A stretch of 64,000 bases of DNA from Rhizobium terrae (GTDB lineage Bacteria > Pseudomonadota > Alphaproteobacteria > Rhizobiales > Rhizobiaceae). Below are positions 52,982 through 63,875 of the stretch, one piece after another. Below the pieces are notes generated by a model. The model saw nothing but the letters and a program-made list of their open reading frames with translations. It did no database searches and was not told where the DNA came from. A program made the translations under genes and the position numbers. The DNA is taken from positions 215,645-279,644 of the forward strand of contig NZ_QJKM01000010.1 of assembly GCF_003425685.1 (NCBI RefSeq), read 5' to 3'. The stretch's first letter is position 1, and every line of letters begins with the position of its first letter.

Positions 52982-53931
52982 TGACCATGCTTGCCAACCG
53001 TTATGATTTCGTCCTAATTTTCGACGTCACCAATGGCAATCCGAACGGCGACCCGGATGCCGGCAACCTACCTCGCCTCGACCCGGAGACCAACCACGGT
53101 CTGGTTTCTGACGTCAGCCTGAAACGCAAGATCCGCAACTATGTGGAACTGGCACGGGAGGGACAGGAAGGGTACCACATCTACGTACAGGAAGGCGCGA
53201 TCCTGAACGAGAAGCACCGCTTGGCGTACAAGGCGCTGCGTCCGGACGATCCGAAGGTGGAAAAGGACAAATCCCTCAACCCGAAGGACGATGCCGAAGC
53301 GATCAAGCTTCGTGACTTCATGTGCAGGAATTTCTTCGATGTGCGCACTTTCGGCGCCGTCATGTCGACCGGCATCAATGCCGGTCAGGTCAAGGGGCCG
53401 GTGCAGCTTACCTTTGCGAGTTCTGTCGAGCCGATCGTTCCAGTGGAAATCTCCATCACGCGCATGGCTGCTACCAACGAGGCGGAGAAGAAACAGAAGG
53501 CGGAAGGCAGCGACACGAGCGAGCGCACCGACAATCGAACGATGGGGCGGAAGCATATCGTCCCCTACGGCCTTTATGTCGCGCATGGCTTCATTTCTGC
53601 CAAGTTTGCGGAAAGGACCGGCTTTTCCGACGCTGATCTCAGCCTTCTCTTCGAGGCTCTGACGACCATGTTCGAACATGATCGTTCGGCTGCCCGCGGA
53701 GAGATGACCAGCCGCAAGCTGATCGTCTTCAAGCACGAAAACGCGCTCGGTAACGCGCCGGCGGGTAAGTTGTTCGATCTTGTCAGGATCGGACGCAGTA
53801 TCGATGGCGAATTCCGCAAGATCGATGAACGGCTGGATAATTTCCCGCCGGCACGCAGGTTCGCAGATTACGTCGTCACCGTCGACCGGGAGAACCTCCC
53901 CGCCGGCGTCGAGATCATCGAGAAGCTTTGA
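52981..53931 (+). CDS. cas7c: Type I-C Cas7c (Csd2) backbone subunit
   Basis: 316-aa RAMP protein forming the crRNA-binding backbone of Cascade. Family start RYDFVLIFDVTNGNPNGDPDAGNLPRLDPETNHGLVSDVSLKRKIRNYVEL, then FDVRTFGAVMSTGINAGQVKGPVQLTFA and GRKHIVPYGLYVAHGFISA. ATG 52981 overlaps the cas8c stop; ATG 52987 is also possible. Confidence 0.96.
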   Translation: MTMLANRYDFVLIFDVTNGNPNGDPDAGNLPRLDPETNHGLVSDVSLKRKIRNYVELAREGQEGYHIYVQEGAILNEKHRLAYKALRPDDPKVEKDKSLNPKDDAEAIKLRDFMCRNFFDVRTFGAVMSTGINAGQVKGPVQLTFASSVEPIVPVEISITRMAATNEAEKKQKAEGSDTSERTDNRTMGRKHIVPYGLYVAHGFISAKFAERTGFSDADLSLLFEALTTMFEHDRSAARGEMTSRKLIVFKHENALGNAPAGKLFDLVRIGRSIDGEFRKIDERLDNFPPARRFADYVVTVDRENLPAGVEIIEKL

Positions 53932-53934
53932 GCC

Positions 53935-54603
53935 ATGGCGGAAGCGACGGAGGGCAGCGGCAGCGAAACGGAGCCGATCCCTCTCTCGGCGCTCCAGCAT
54001 GCCGTTTATTGTCTTCGCCAGGCGGCGCTGATCCACCTCGAACGCGTCTGGGCCGAGAACCGGTTCACGGCGGAGGGACAGGTGCTGCACCAAGTTGCCG
54101 ACAAGGGCGGGTCGCGCAAAACAAGAGGCGTGCGGCGCGTCATGGCGCTGCCTCTGGCTTCGAAGCGGTTGAATATCACTGGCATTGTGGACCTAGTCGA
54201 GTTCCAGCCGGGCGAAGACGGCGAAGTGGCCTATCCCGTGGAATACAAGCGCGGCAAGGCCAAACTCCACCGGGCGGACGAGGTTCAACTCTGCGCCCAG
54301 GCCCTTTGTCTCGAAGAGATGACGGGACGTCCGGTGCCGGAAGGCGCCCTCTTTTATGCCGAAACGAAACGTCGTCTCACCGTGCCCTTCGATGACGAAC
54401 TGCGCCGTATGACGGAGGAGATCGTGGCCGCGCTGGCCGAAGTCTTCGCAAGCGGCGTGACCCCGCCGCCGACCGTGCGGAAGGAACGCTGCCGCGCCTG
54501 CTCGCTGATCGAGCTTTGCCGTCCGGATGCGATTGGAAGGCCCGTCAAGGCCTGGCGCAGCCGCATGGTGAAACGGCTCTTGGCGGATGATGTCTCACCA
54601 TGA
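53935..54603 (+). CDS. cas4: Cas4 exonuclease / PAM-selection factor
   Basis: 222-aa Cas4a-type protein. The four iron-sulfur cysteines are visible (Cys26 in YCLRQ; Cys186, Cys189, Cys195 in CRACSLIELC). The RecB-like nuclease core shows GIVDLVEFQ, PVEYKRGK and DEVQLCAQALCLE. It trims prespacers so that those with a correct PAM are integrated. Starts 3 bp after cas7 and overlaps cas1 by 4 bp. Confidence 0.95.
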   Translation: MAEATEGSGSETEPIPLSALQHAVYCLRQAALIHLERVWAENRFTAEGQVLHQVADKGGSRKTRGVRRVMALPLASKRLNITGIVDLVEFQPGEDGEVAYPVEYKRGKAKLHRADEVQLCAQALCLEEMTGRPVPEGALFYAETKRRLTVPFDDELRRMTEEIVAALAEVFASGVTPPPTVRKERCRACSLIELCRPDAIGRPVKAWRSRMVKRLLADDVSP

Positions 54604-55634
54604 AGAAGCTCCTCAACACGCTCTACGTGACCACCGAAAATGCTTCTCTGCGCAAAGACGGCGAAAACCTCGTGGCCGAGGTCGAGGGCATCGAGCGCGC
54701 CCGCGTGCCATTGCATATGCTGGCCTCGGTTGCGCTGTTCGGCGCCATCTTCATCTCCCCGGCGCTGATAGCCGCCTGTGCCTCCGCAGGCATCACGCTC
54801 GTGCTGCTTGACCGCAACGGCCGCTTCCAGGCGCGGATAGAGGGACCGGTCACCGGTAATGTGCTTCTGCGCCGCGCGCAATACCGCGCCTCCGACAGGC
54901 CGGAGGAAATCGTCCGTTCCATCGTGATTGGCAAGGTGGCAAACCAACGCTCAGTTTTGATGCGCTCGCTGCGCGATTACGGCGAGGACTATTCCGAAGC
55001 AGATCGCACCGCAATCACTTTCGTGGCCGGTCGTCTGGCCCGCATCATGCGCCGCGCCGAATTGTCAGACGAGACGCTGGACGCCTTGCGAGGCTCGGAA
55101 GGCGAAGCTGCCAATCTCTATTTCTCCGTCTTCGATCATCTTATCCGCTCGCCGGATGAGGAGATGCGCTGGAAGGGCCGTTCGCGCCGACCGCCGCTCG
55201 ATCCCGTCAATGCACTGCTTTCCTTCCTCTATACGCTGCTGACCCACGATTGTCGCAGTGCCTGCGAAAGCGTCGGGCTCGATCCTGCAGTGGGTTTCCT
55301 TCATCGTGACCGGCCGGGCCGACCGTCCCTGGCGCTCGACCTGATGGAGGAGATGCGCCCGATCCTCGCCGACCGCCTGGCGCTCTCCCTCATCAACCGG
55401 CGGCAGCTGCGCGCCAGGGATTTCGAGATTCGCGAGGGCGGCGCGGTCATGATGTCCGATGAGGCACGCAAAGCAGTTTTGACGGCCTGGCAGGAACGCA
55501 AGAAGGACGAGCGGCTGCATCCCTTCCTAGAAGATAAGGCTCCGCTCGGCCTCACACCTTACCTGCAGGCGCAGATGCTCGCCCGCCACCTGCGCGGCGA
55601 TCTCGATGCCTATCCGCCCTGGCTCTGGAAATAG
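54600..55634 (+). CDS. cas1: Cas1 integrase (type I-C)
   Basis: 344-aa Cas1c. MKKLLNTLYVTTENASLRKDGENLVAEVEGIERARVPLHMLASVALFG is the N-terminal beta domain. The catalytic helical domain includes DPVNALLSFLYTLLTHDCRSACESVGLDPAVGFLHRDRPGRPSLALDLMEEMRP with the active-site His and Glu/Asp residues intact. It integrates new spacers with Cas2 at the leader end. Confidence 0.97.
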   Translation: MKKLLNTLYVTTENASLRKDGENLVAEVEGIERARVPLHMLASVALFGAIFISPALIAACASAGITLVLLDRNGRFQARIEGPVTGNVLLRRAQYRASDRPEEIVRSIVIGKVANQRSVLMRSLRDYGEDYSEADRTAITFVAGRLARIMRRAELSDETLDALRGSEGEAANLYFSVFDHLIRSPDEEMRWKGRSRRPPLDPVNALLSFLYTLLTHDCRSACESVGLDPAVGFLHRDRPGRPSLALDLMEEMRPILADRLALSLINRRQLRARDFEIREGGAVMMSDEARKAVLTAWQERKKDERLHPFLEDKAPLGLTPYLQAQMLARHLRGDLDAYPPWLWK

Positions 55635-55642
55635 GACAACCA

Positions 55643-55933
55643 ATGCTGGTTCTCGTCACCTACGACGTCAACACGACCGAAGCGAATGGCGCTGCCCGTC
55701 TGCGCGCGGTGGCGAAGGCCTGCCGCGACTACGGTCAGCGCGTGCAGTTCTCCGTCTTCGAGATCGAAGTTGATCCGGCTCAATGGACGAAGCTCAAGGC
55801 GCGGCTCGAAGGCATCATCAAGCCGGAATTCGACAGCCTCCGTTATTATTATCTCGGCTCCAACTGGCAGCGAAAAGTCGAGCACGTCGGCGCCAAACCA
55901 GCCACCGACCTCGGTGGTACGCTGATCGTCTGA
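55643..55933 (+). CDS. cas2: Cas2
   Basis: 96-aa ferredoxin-fold subunit of the integrase. MLVLVTYDVNTTEANGAARLRAVAKACRDYGQRVQFSVFEIEVDPAQW contains the conserved Asp of the first beta strand. Starts 8 bp after cas1. Last cas gene before the leader. Confidence 0.97.
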   Translation: MLVLVTYDVNTTEANGAARLRAVAKACRDYGQRVQFSVFEIEVDPAQWTKLKARLEGIIKPEFDSLRYYYLGSNWQRKVEHVGAKPATDLGGTLIV

Positions 55934-56138
55934 TACATTGACGCTGCTTGCCGTGAATCGGTGCGAACCATAAGCGTGCCTCAAAAGACCGGCAGGTTCG
56001 CACCGGGTTCAGCTTTTTGAAATCGTGCAGAATTTTATCGGATAAAGCCGGCCCATGCGGGTTGAAGCTAAGGAGGCGTCCCACATGCGCGAAATCTCCC
56101 AGCTTTCCTGTTTCCTGGCAATCAGTTAGACAAAGGAG
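55934..56138 (+). promoter_or_regulatory. CRISPR leader
   Basis: 205 bp between cas2 and the first repeat. An 11-bp inverted repeat CGGTGCGAACC (55959-55969) / GGTTCGCACCG (55995-56005) may end the cas transcript. A promoter candidate is TTGAAA (56017-56022), 18-nt spacer, GATAAA (56041-56046), reading into the array. A small ORF with a strong ribosome site lies at 56085-56129. Confidence 0.8.
56085..56129 (+). CDS. 14-codon ORF with strong Shine-Dalgarno in the CRISPR leader
   Basis: ATG 56085 reads MREISQLSCFLAIS then TAG (56127-56129). AAGGAGG ends at 56076, 8 nt before the ATG, one of the best ribosome sites in the window. It stops 9 nt before the first repeat. It may be chance, a leader peptide, or a feature that keeps the precursor RNA translated. 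No homology can be judged at this length. Confidence 0.3.
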   Translation: MREISQLSCFLAIS

Positions 56139-59100
56139 GTCGCCTCCCTCGCGGAGGCGTGGGTCGAAACCTGTTAAGGTTGCGGTGCTGACCGGCGCGG
56201 CAACGGTCGCCTCCCTCGCGGAGGCGTGGGTCGAAACAACTGGGTAGCGTGGATTGTCGCTGATAAGCTGAGGTCGCCTCCCTCGCGGAGGCGTGGGTCG
56301 AAACTCTTTCCATTCCCCGGCATCGCCGCCGCCTCGCCCGTCGCCTCCCTCGCGGAGGCGTGGGTCGAAACCTTTGTAGTGACTTGTTGAGGGTTCCTTT
56401 TTCGAGGTCGCCTCCCTCGCGGAGGCGTGGGTCGAAACCTGATTGGACTGGCGCAGCGCCGTCTCCAGGTCGGTCGCCTCCCTCGCGGAGGCGTGGGTCG
56501 AAACTCGTAACCATGTTAGGACTCTAGTTGCCTTCGCGTCGCCTCCCTCGCGGAGGCGTGGGTCGAAACTCCAGAGTTTCGTAGCTCAGCGTGGTTGAGT
56601 AGCCGGTCGCCTCCCTCGCGGAGGCGTGGGTCGAAACATAGGCCCGCTTGTTGATCCACGAGGCTGCGAGGGGTCGCCTCCCTCGCGGAGGCGTGGGTCG
56701 AAACACTCTACGAGGAAATTCTTGCCTCGATGCCCGACGGTCGCCTCCCTCGCGGAGGCGTGGGTCGAAACACCAACGGAGAGTAACACCATGACCGTCT
56801 CTCTCAGGTCGCCTCCCTCGCGGAGGCGTGGGTCGAAACATCGAATTGGTGCTAGTGACCAAAGGCGACCTTGGTCGCCTCCCTCGCGGAGGCGTGGGTC
56901 GAAACCGGGGTGAACAGCGCGGCTCGGGCGGAATACCAGACGTCGCCTCCCTCGCGGAGGCGTGGGTCGAAACACCGGTTACATCCGAGATATCGTCCAG
57001 GGGACGGAAGTCGCCTCCCTCGCGGAGGCGTGGGTCGAAACAGTTTCCAGGAAGCCGAGTTCTCGCTTCCAGGCGGTCGCCTCCCTCGCGGAGGCGTGGG
57101 TCGAAACGGTTTAAAGGGCACAAGCTCCGGCAGGACGCTGGGTCGCCTCCCTCGCGGAGGCGTGGGTCGAAACCACGAATTTGCCGAGCTTGCCTTGCGT
57201 CTCGGTGTCGCCTCCCTCGCGGAGGCGTGGGTCGAAACCGTGTTGTCCTTCTGGCTTAGGCTACCGCCGTGACGTCGCCTCCCTCGCGGAGGCGTGGGTC
57301 GAAACAACGAATTCGACAAGAACGTTGTCCTCTTCCGAGAGTCGCCTCCCTCGCGGAGGCGTGGGTCGAAACAAGTCGGCGTCAATGAATAGGTAGCCCT
57401 CGGGTGTCGCCTCCCTCGCGGAGGCGTGGGTCGAAACCGTCTTTCGACATGGATGATCTCGGCGTGAACCTGTCGCCTCCCTCGCGGAGGCGTGGGTCGA
57501 AACAACCATCTACTATGAGTATTATATTACTCTGTCCTGTCGCCTCCCTCGCGGAGGCGTGGGTCGAAACATGTCATCGTCCCATAGCTGCTGCCCCCGA
57601 AGGTGTCGCCTCCCTCGCGGAGGCGTGGGTCGAAACTGATCCCTCTCCATTCCCTTGGTCATCTGATCATAGTCGCCTCCCTCGCGGAGGCGTGGGTCGA
57701 AACATCTGCGATTCGCCGGGGGGTGAAGTCTCCGGGTGTCGCCTCCCTCGCGGAGGCGTGGGTCGAAACTCTTCAATAGCCTTGCGTATCCATTTGTTCA
57801 AAGAGTCGCCTCCCTCGCGGAGGCGTGGGTCGAAACTTGATGTAGGGCACGCCGAGCCTAGCTGCCGCGACGTCGCCTCCCTCGCGGAGGCGTGGGTCGA
57901 AACAGATACCCGGTCTGCTGGGTGGTGTTGCGGCGGGCGTCGCCTCCCTCGCGGAGGCGTGGGTCGAAACGTCAGATGGCTGAGCTTGTCGCATCGTATG
58001 AAGCTGTCGCCTCCCTCGCGGAGGCGTGGGTCGAAACATCACTCCCCTCCCTTGTCTCGCTGTTGGGTGGGGTCGCCTCCCTCGCGGAGGCGTGGGTCGA
58101 AACTACGTCAATGCGATCCGGAACGCTGCAATATCTGCGTCGCCTCCCTCGCGGAGGCGTGGGTCGAAACATCTGCATTTCCATCTCTTCCGGAGATGGC
58201 TTGTGTCGCCTCCCTCGCGGAGGCGTGGGTCGAAACGGTTGTCTCGGCGGTGAGACCCTTGGCCTTGGCAACGTCGCCTCCCTCGCGGAGGCGTGGGTCG
58301 AAACTGCCGCCGAGCGGTGGAGACGCCCTGTGCCTGGGTCGCCTCCCTCGCGGAGGCGTGGGTCGAAACGTCGCGCTGGTGGTAAGGCGGCGTCGAAGGC
58401 GGCAGTCGCCTCCCTCGCGGAGGCGTGGGTCGAAACACGCCGGAAGAAAAAGCCTTCGTCGAACGCGTCGTCGCCTCCCTCGCGGAGGCGTGGGTCGAAA
58501 CATGGAGCACCTCGCACAACGTCGACGGCCGCAGCGTCGCCTCCCTCGCGGAGGCGTGGGTCGAAACGTCCAGCAGAACTACCGCCTTCAAGGCCGCACG
58601 TGTCGCCTCCCTCGCGGAGGCGTGGGTCGAAACAGCGCGATCGCGCTGACGGTCGCCAGAAACCCGGTCGCCTCCCTCGCGGAGGCGTGGGTCGAAACAG
58701 CACAAACGTCATGTCATCATGTGCGTTCAGGAGGTCGCCTCCCTCGCGGAGGCGTGGGTCGAAACTCGTCGAAGCTCGTCATCACGAAGCGGCCTGACGG
58801 GTCGCCTCCCTCGCGGAGGCGTGGGTCGAAACACGCCGCCACCTGCTGCACGGCCAGGTGGCTGCAAGTCGCCTCCCTCGCGGAGGCGTGGGTCGAAACA
58901 TTGATGGGTAGTCCACCCATAACCCACGCTTCGGGTCGCCTCCCTCGCGGAGGCGTGGGTCGAAACCGAACTTGAGCGGCCGGTGCGGATCGTCCGCGAG
59001 AGTCGCCTCCCTCGCGGAGGCGTGGGTCGAAACAGGCAGGCGGTCCTGAGAAGCGCGAAAACGGCTGTCGTGTCGCCTCCCTCGCGGAGGCGTGGGTCGA

Positions 59101-62100
59101 AACCCTGATCGTCGCGGATGATGCCGATACCGCGTCGTCGCCTCCCTCGCGGAGGCGTGGGTCGAAACCGCTCGGCGTGGGGTCGCTGCTGTACCGCATC
59201 GGTCGCCTCCCTCGCGGAGGCGTGGGTCGAAACCTCACAACGAATGGGCAAAGCGCATGGGACTCGGTCGCCTCCCTCGCGGAGGCGTGGGTCGAAACGC
59301 TCATAGGTGCTCCATATAGGTCGCTTTTTGGGGTCGCCTCCCTCGCGGAGGCGTGGGTCGAAACACCAACGATGACGAAATTATTGGCGTCATCTTTCAG
59401 GTCGCCTCCCTCGCGGAGGCGTGGGTCGAAACCCGATGGCGCTTGATCCGGCAGTCGAGGCCGCTCTGTCGCCTCCCTCGCGGAGGCGTGGGTCGAAACC
59501 TGCAGGTCACCGATCCGGATATCGCGCAATACTTGTCGCCTCCCTCGCGGAGGCGTGGGTCGAAACGATCTCATCACGGCGAAACCGCGTGACCGCCGCC
59601 GTCGCCTCCCTCGCGGAGGCGTGGGTCGAAACGTCACCCTATTACCGTATGGGTTAAGAGTGGCATCGGTCGCCTCCCTCGCGGAGGCGTGGGTCGAAAC
59701 AACAACATCAACAACTACGGCGGTCAACCGTGGAGTCGCCTCCCTCGCGGAGGCGTGGGTCGAAACTCATCGTGGCTCCGCTCAACGTGGCCGAAAACAC
59801 GTCGCCTCCCTCGCGGAGGCGTGGGTCGAAACCCGATCCCAGCTTGAGACGCAGGAACGCCGCCTCGGTCGCCTCCCTCGCGGAGGCGTGGGTCGAAACT
59901 TCAACATGGGCGCGGTGCGTCAGCCGATGAAGGAGTCGCCTCCCTCGCGGAGGCGTGGGTCGAAACGCGACATCGGCTTCGCCCTCGACGGCCGGGAACT
60001 GTCGCCTCCCTCGCGGAGGCGTGGGTCGAAACACCGACGTTGCGAGCTGGGAGACCTACGCGACGGAGTCGCCTCCCTCGCGGAGGCGTGGGTCGAAACG
60101 TATATTTGCGACCGAGAAGATACTTGCTCACGAAGTCGCCTCCCTCGCGGAGGCGTGGGTCGAAACGTCAAAGCCGGGGCCGTTCGGGTCCTGCGTCGGG
60201 TCGTCGCCTCCCTCGCGGAGGCGTGGGTCGAAACCCACTATCGACGGCACCGTCGCGTCAGCAGCAGCACGTCGCCTCCCTCGCGGAGGCGTGGGTCGAA
60301 ACATACATGCTGTCGATCCTGTACATGCAGGTCTCCGTCGCCTCCCTCGCGGAGGCGTGGGTCGAAACATGCTGTGGGAAAGCACGGGCGCCGGGCTTTA
60401 TGCGTCGCCTCCCTCGCGGAGGCGTGGGTCGAAACTCGAGTCGATCGGTGGGCGTGTAAAGGTGATCGAAGGTCGCCTCCCTCGCGGAGGCGTGGGTCGA
60501 AACTCCAAATTCTGGAAAGGCAACGCGAGTTGCGCAACGTCGCCTCCCTCGCGGAGGCGTGGGTCGAAACTTGATAAGGCGGGCCCAGGCTGGCCAAAGG
60601 TGTCGTCGCCTCCCTCGCGGAGGCGTGGGTCGAAACAACGCCGAAGCGCTGGACCGCATCGACTTCGACGAGTCGCCTCCCTCGCGGAGGCGTGGGTCGA
60701 AACACCAAGCGCGATGCGGATGAATTCGACATCGGCTGTCGCCTCCCTCGCGGAGGCGTGGGTCGAAACCATGAACCCATGAACGTCTTCATAGACGATC
60801 GAGGTCGCCTCCCTCGCGGAGGCGTGGGTCGAAACTTGACGTAGGGGACGCCGAGCCTAGCTGCAGCGGTCGCCTCCCTCGCGGAGGCGTGGGTCGAAAC
60901 CAGGCAGCATTGGCTGGTCCAGCCGCGGCAGGGTGTCGCCTCCCTCGCGGAGGCGTGGGTCGAAACTTCAACTTCAACGCGTCGGTCATGAAGTCTGGGC
61001 TCGTCGCCTCCCTCGCGGAGGCGTGGGTCGAAACTTCGCCGAACCACAGGGCGGTGGGGTCGTGCCTGCGTCGCCTCCCTCGCGGAGGCGTGGGTCGAAA
61101 CCCTTCACCCGCTCCAGCAACTTCAATAACTTAGAGTCGCCTCCCTCGCGGAGGCGTGGGTCGAAACTTCGTCAGTTGAGGGCCGACGATGGCCCATTCT
61201 TGTCGCCTCCCTCGCGGAGGCGTGGGTCGAAACGTTTTCGAGCTGCATAACGACGCTGCGCACGAGGAGGTCGCCTCCCTCGCGGAGGCGTGGGTCGAAA
61301 CTTTTCCACGTAGCCCCAATAAGGCAAGAGGAGCGTCGCCTCCCTCGCGGAGGCGTGGGTCGAAACCGCCTCATCGTCCCCGGTGTGAATGAATTGCATA
61401 TCGTCGCCTCCCTCGCGGAGGCGTGGGTCGAAACATCTCCTCGGGCGTCATTTCGTTGAGCGCATCCCGTCGCCTCCCTCGCGGAGGCGTGGGTCGAAAC
61501 CGTCAACTTCCGCTCGGTCGTCTCAAGTTGAGACGTCGCCTCCCTCGCGGAGGCGTGGGTCGAAACTTCAGGATAGCCGGAACCTCACCCGGCCGGAGCC
61601 GTCGCCTCCCTCGCGGAGGCGTGGGTCGAAACCTCGCCAAGCTCCCGGAAGAAAAGCCCGCCCAGGGTCGCCTCCCTCGCGGAGGCGTGGGTCGAAACTC
61701 AAAATGAGTGTGGCCGCTTTAAGCCTGATGAGGTCGCCTCCCTCGCGGAGGCGTGGGTCGAAACGATGATTGGGGCATGATCCGCAATGCAGACGGTAGT
61801 CGCCTCCCTCGCGGAGGCGTGGGTCGAAACGATGATTGGGGCATGATCCGCAATGCAGACGGTAGTCGCCTCCCTCGCGGAGGCGTGGGTCGAAACAACA
61901 TATCCGTCCGGTCTGATAGCTGGGGCTGCGTCGCCTCCCTCGCGGAGGCGTGGGTCGAAACCCCGAGACCGGCGGCGCGGCGAACCATGCGGGTCGTCGC
62001 CTCCCTCGCGGAGGCGTGGGTCGAAACTGTTGTACGAAGGCCAGCGGGTCCAGAAGGTCGTGTCGCCTCCCTCGCGGAGGCGTGGGTCGAAACCTGCTTC

Positions 62101-63875
62101 GTTTCCTTGCCGGTCGCATTCGGCTTCGGTCGCCTCCCTCGCGGAGGCGTGGGTCGAAACAAGGCCATCTCGATATACTTGTAGCCCGTTGCCCAGTCGC
62201 CTCCCTCGCGGAGGCGTGGGTCGAAACATCTTGACGGACCGGATGCGGCAACCGCTCACGCGTCGCCTCCCTCGCGGAGGCGTGGGTCGAAACAGCCGGG
62301 GTAGTTCCAAGCGATTGGCAGATTAGGGTCGCCTCCCTCGCGGAGGCGTGGGTCGAAACAGGAAACAAGTCTTGCGACAGGTCAGCATTCCTTGTCGCCT
62401 CCCTCGCGGAGGCGTGGGTCGAAACCGGGGTTATTGCGATCGATTGCCAGAATTTCGCCGGGGTCGCCTCCCTCGCGGAGGCGTGGGTCGAAACAACAAG
62501 CCGCCTACCGGCCAGCACACAGTGCTAGGTCGCCTCCCTCGCGGAGGCGTGGGTCGAAACATCTCGCCGCGCACCGAGTTGTCCACGAACAGGACGTCGC
62601 CTCCCTCGCGGAGGCGTGGGTCGAAACGTCGATTCCATCACCGACTCGCTGAAAAAGCTGGTGTCGCCTCCCTCGCGGAGGCGTGGGTCGAAACCTTTCC
62701 TAGCTGCCGGTTGATTTCAAAACCGGATGGTCGCCTCCCTCGCGGAGGCGTGGGTCGAAACTTTCGTCCCGCTGCAGGAAGGTCTCATCACTGGTGTCGC
62801 CTCCCTCGCGGAGGCGTGGGTCGAAACTTTTCGATGATCCTCATTCTGCCGGTCCCTCCGATGTCGCCTCCCTCGCGGAGGCGTGGGTCGAAACGTCATA
62901 AACGAGCATGTCCCATATCCAAAGCCGGCCGTCGCCTCCCTCGCGGAGGCGTGGGTCGAAACAACCAAAGCTGATCGAGCGGGATGCGCCGCGCCAGTCG
63001 CCTCCCTCGCGGAGGCGTGGGTCGAAACGCTGCACCCGCCGCCATCCGTCCGCAGCAGATAGGTCGCCTCCCTCGCGGAGGCGTGGGTCGAAACGCGGTG
63101 ATGGTTGAGATGGGCTCGCGAAGATCTGGTCGCCTCCCTCGCGGAGGCGTGGGTCGAAACCTCATGGTCGGTAGTGCAGAGCGGCCACGCATTGGTCGCC
63201 TCCCTCGCGGAGGCGTGGGTCGAAACGTTTTTGAAGAACGGGGCCGACCGGATGATACGGTCGCCTCCCTCGCGGAGGCGTGGGTCGAAACCAACGGTCA
63301 TGACCGTAGACACCGGCTGACAGAGGTCGCCTCCCTCGCGGAGGCGTGGGTCGAAACCCACGATCTTGGCAGGCTGGGAGCAGGTGGATTGCGTCGCCTC
63401 CCTCGCGGAGGCGTGGGTCGAAACAATATGGCTCGCGCTCAGATTTCAGCACTCGAAGCGTCGCCTCCCTCGCGGAGGCGTGGGTCGAAACGTTTTCGAT
63501 CCATCCCATGCTGAATGCGCTGAGGGCGTGAGTCGCCTCCCTCGCGGAGGCGTGGGTCGAAACTTCTTCGAGGTGCGGATACGGTTGCCGAGGTCGTGTC
63601 GCCTCCCTCGCGGAGGCGTGGGTCGAAACTTAGCGGTAACGGCCTTGACATCGATCCACTGAGGTCGCCTCCCTCGCGGAGGCGTGGGTCGAAACACCGA
63701 AACGCGCGTTGTCGACGACGAACGGAAGGGTCGCCTCCCTCGCGGAGGCGTGGGTCGAAACTTGAACTTGTAGTGCATCCGAGAGAGTACGCCGAGTCGC
63801 CTCCCTCGCGGAGGCGTGGGTCGAAACGCCCAAGAGCCGCCAGGACGCGCCCACGGCGGCGTCGCCTCCCTCGCG
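56139..63875 (+). CRISPR. Type I-C CRISPR array, 116 full repeats plus one truncated
   Basis: Counted by hand: 116 complete 32-nt repeats (first at 56139, last at 63796) and a 15-nt truncated repeat at 63861-63875. Repeat GTCGCCTCCCTCGCGGAG followed by GCGTGGGTCGAAAC; the stem CGCCTCC/GGAGGCG is 7 bp. No repeat variant was noticed. 116 spacers, mostly 33-36 nt, extremes 38 (59034-59071) and 40 (63492-63531). Direction is set by the leader on the cas2 side and the GTCGAAAC 5'-handle end. The array is cut at 63875 by an insertion sequence and probably continued. Confidence 0.97.
61765..61864 (+). repeat. Duplicated spacer-repeat unit in the array
   Basis: Spacers at 61765-61798 and 61831-61864 are identical (both begin GATGATTGGGGCATGATC), separated by one repeat. 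This is a 66-bp tandem duplication, either by slippage/recombination between repeats or a double integration. Confidence 0.95.

Noticed and set aside
58901..58935. Internal inverted repeat in one spacer (GGGTAGTCCACCC)
   Set aside because: Short and consistent with a protospacer that happened to contain a hairpin; nothing else marks it as functional.
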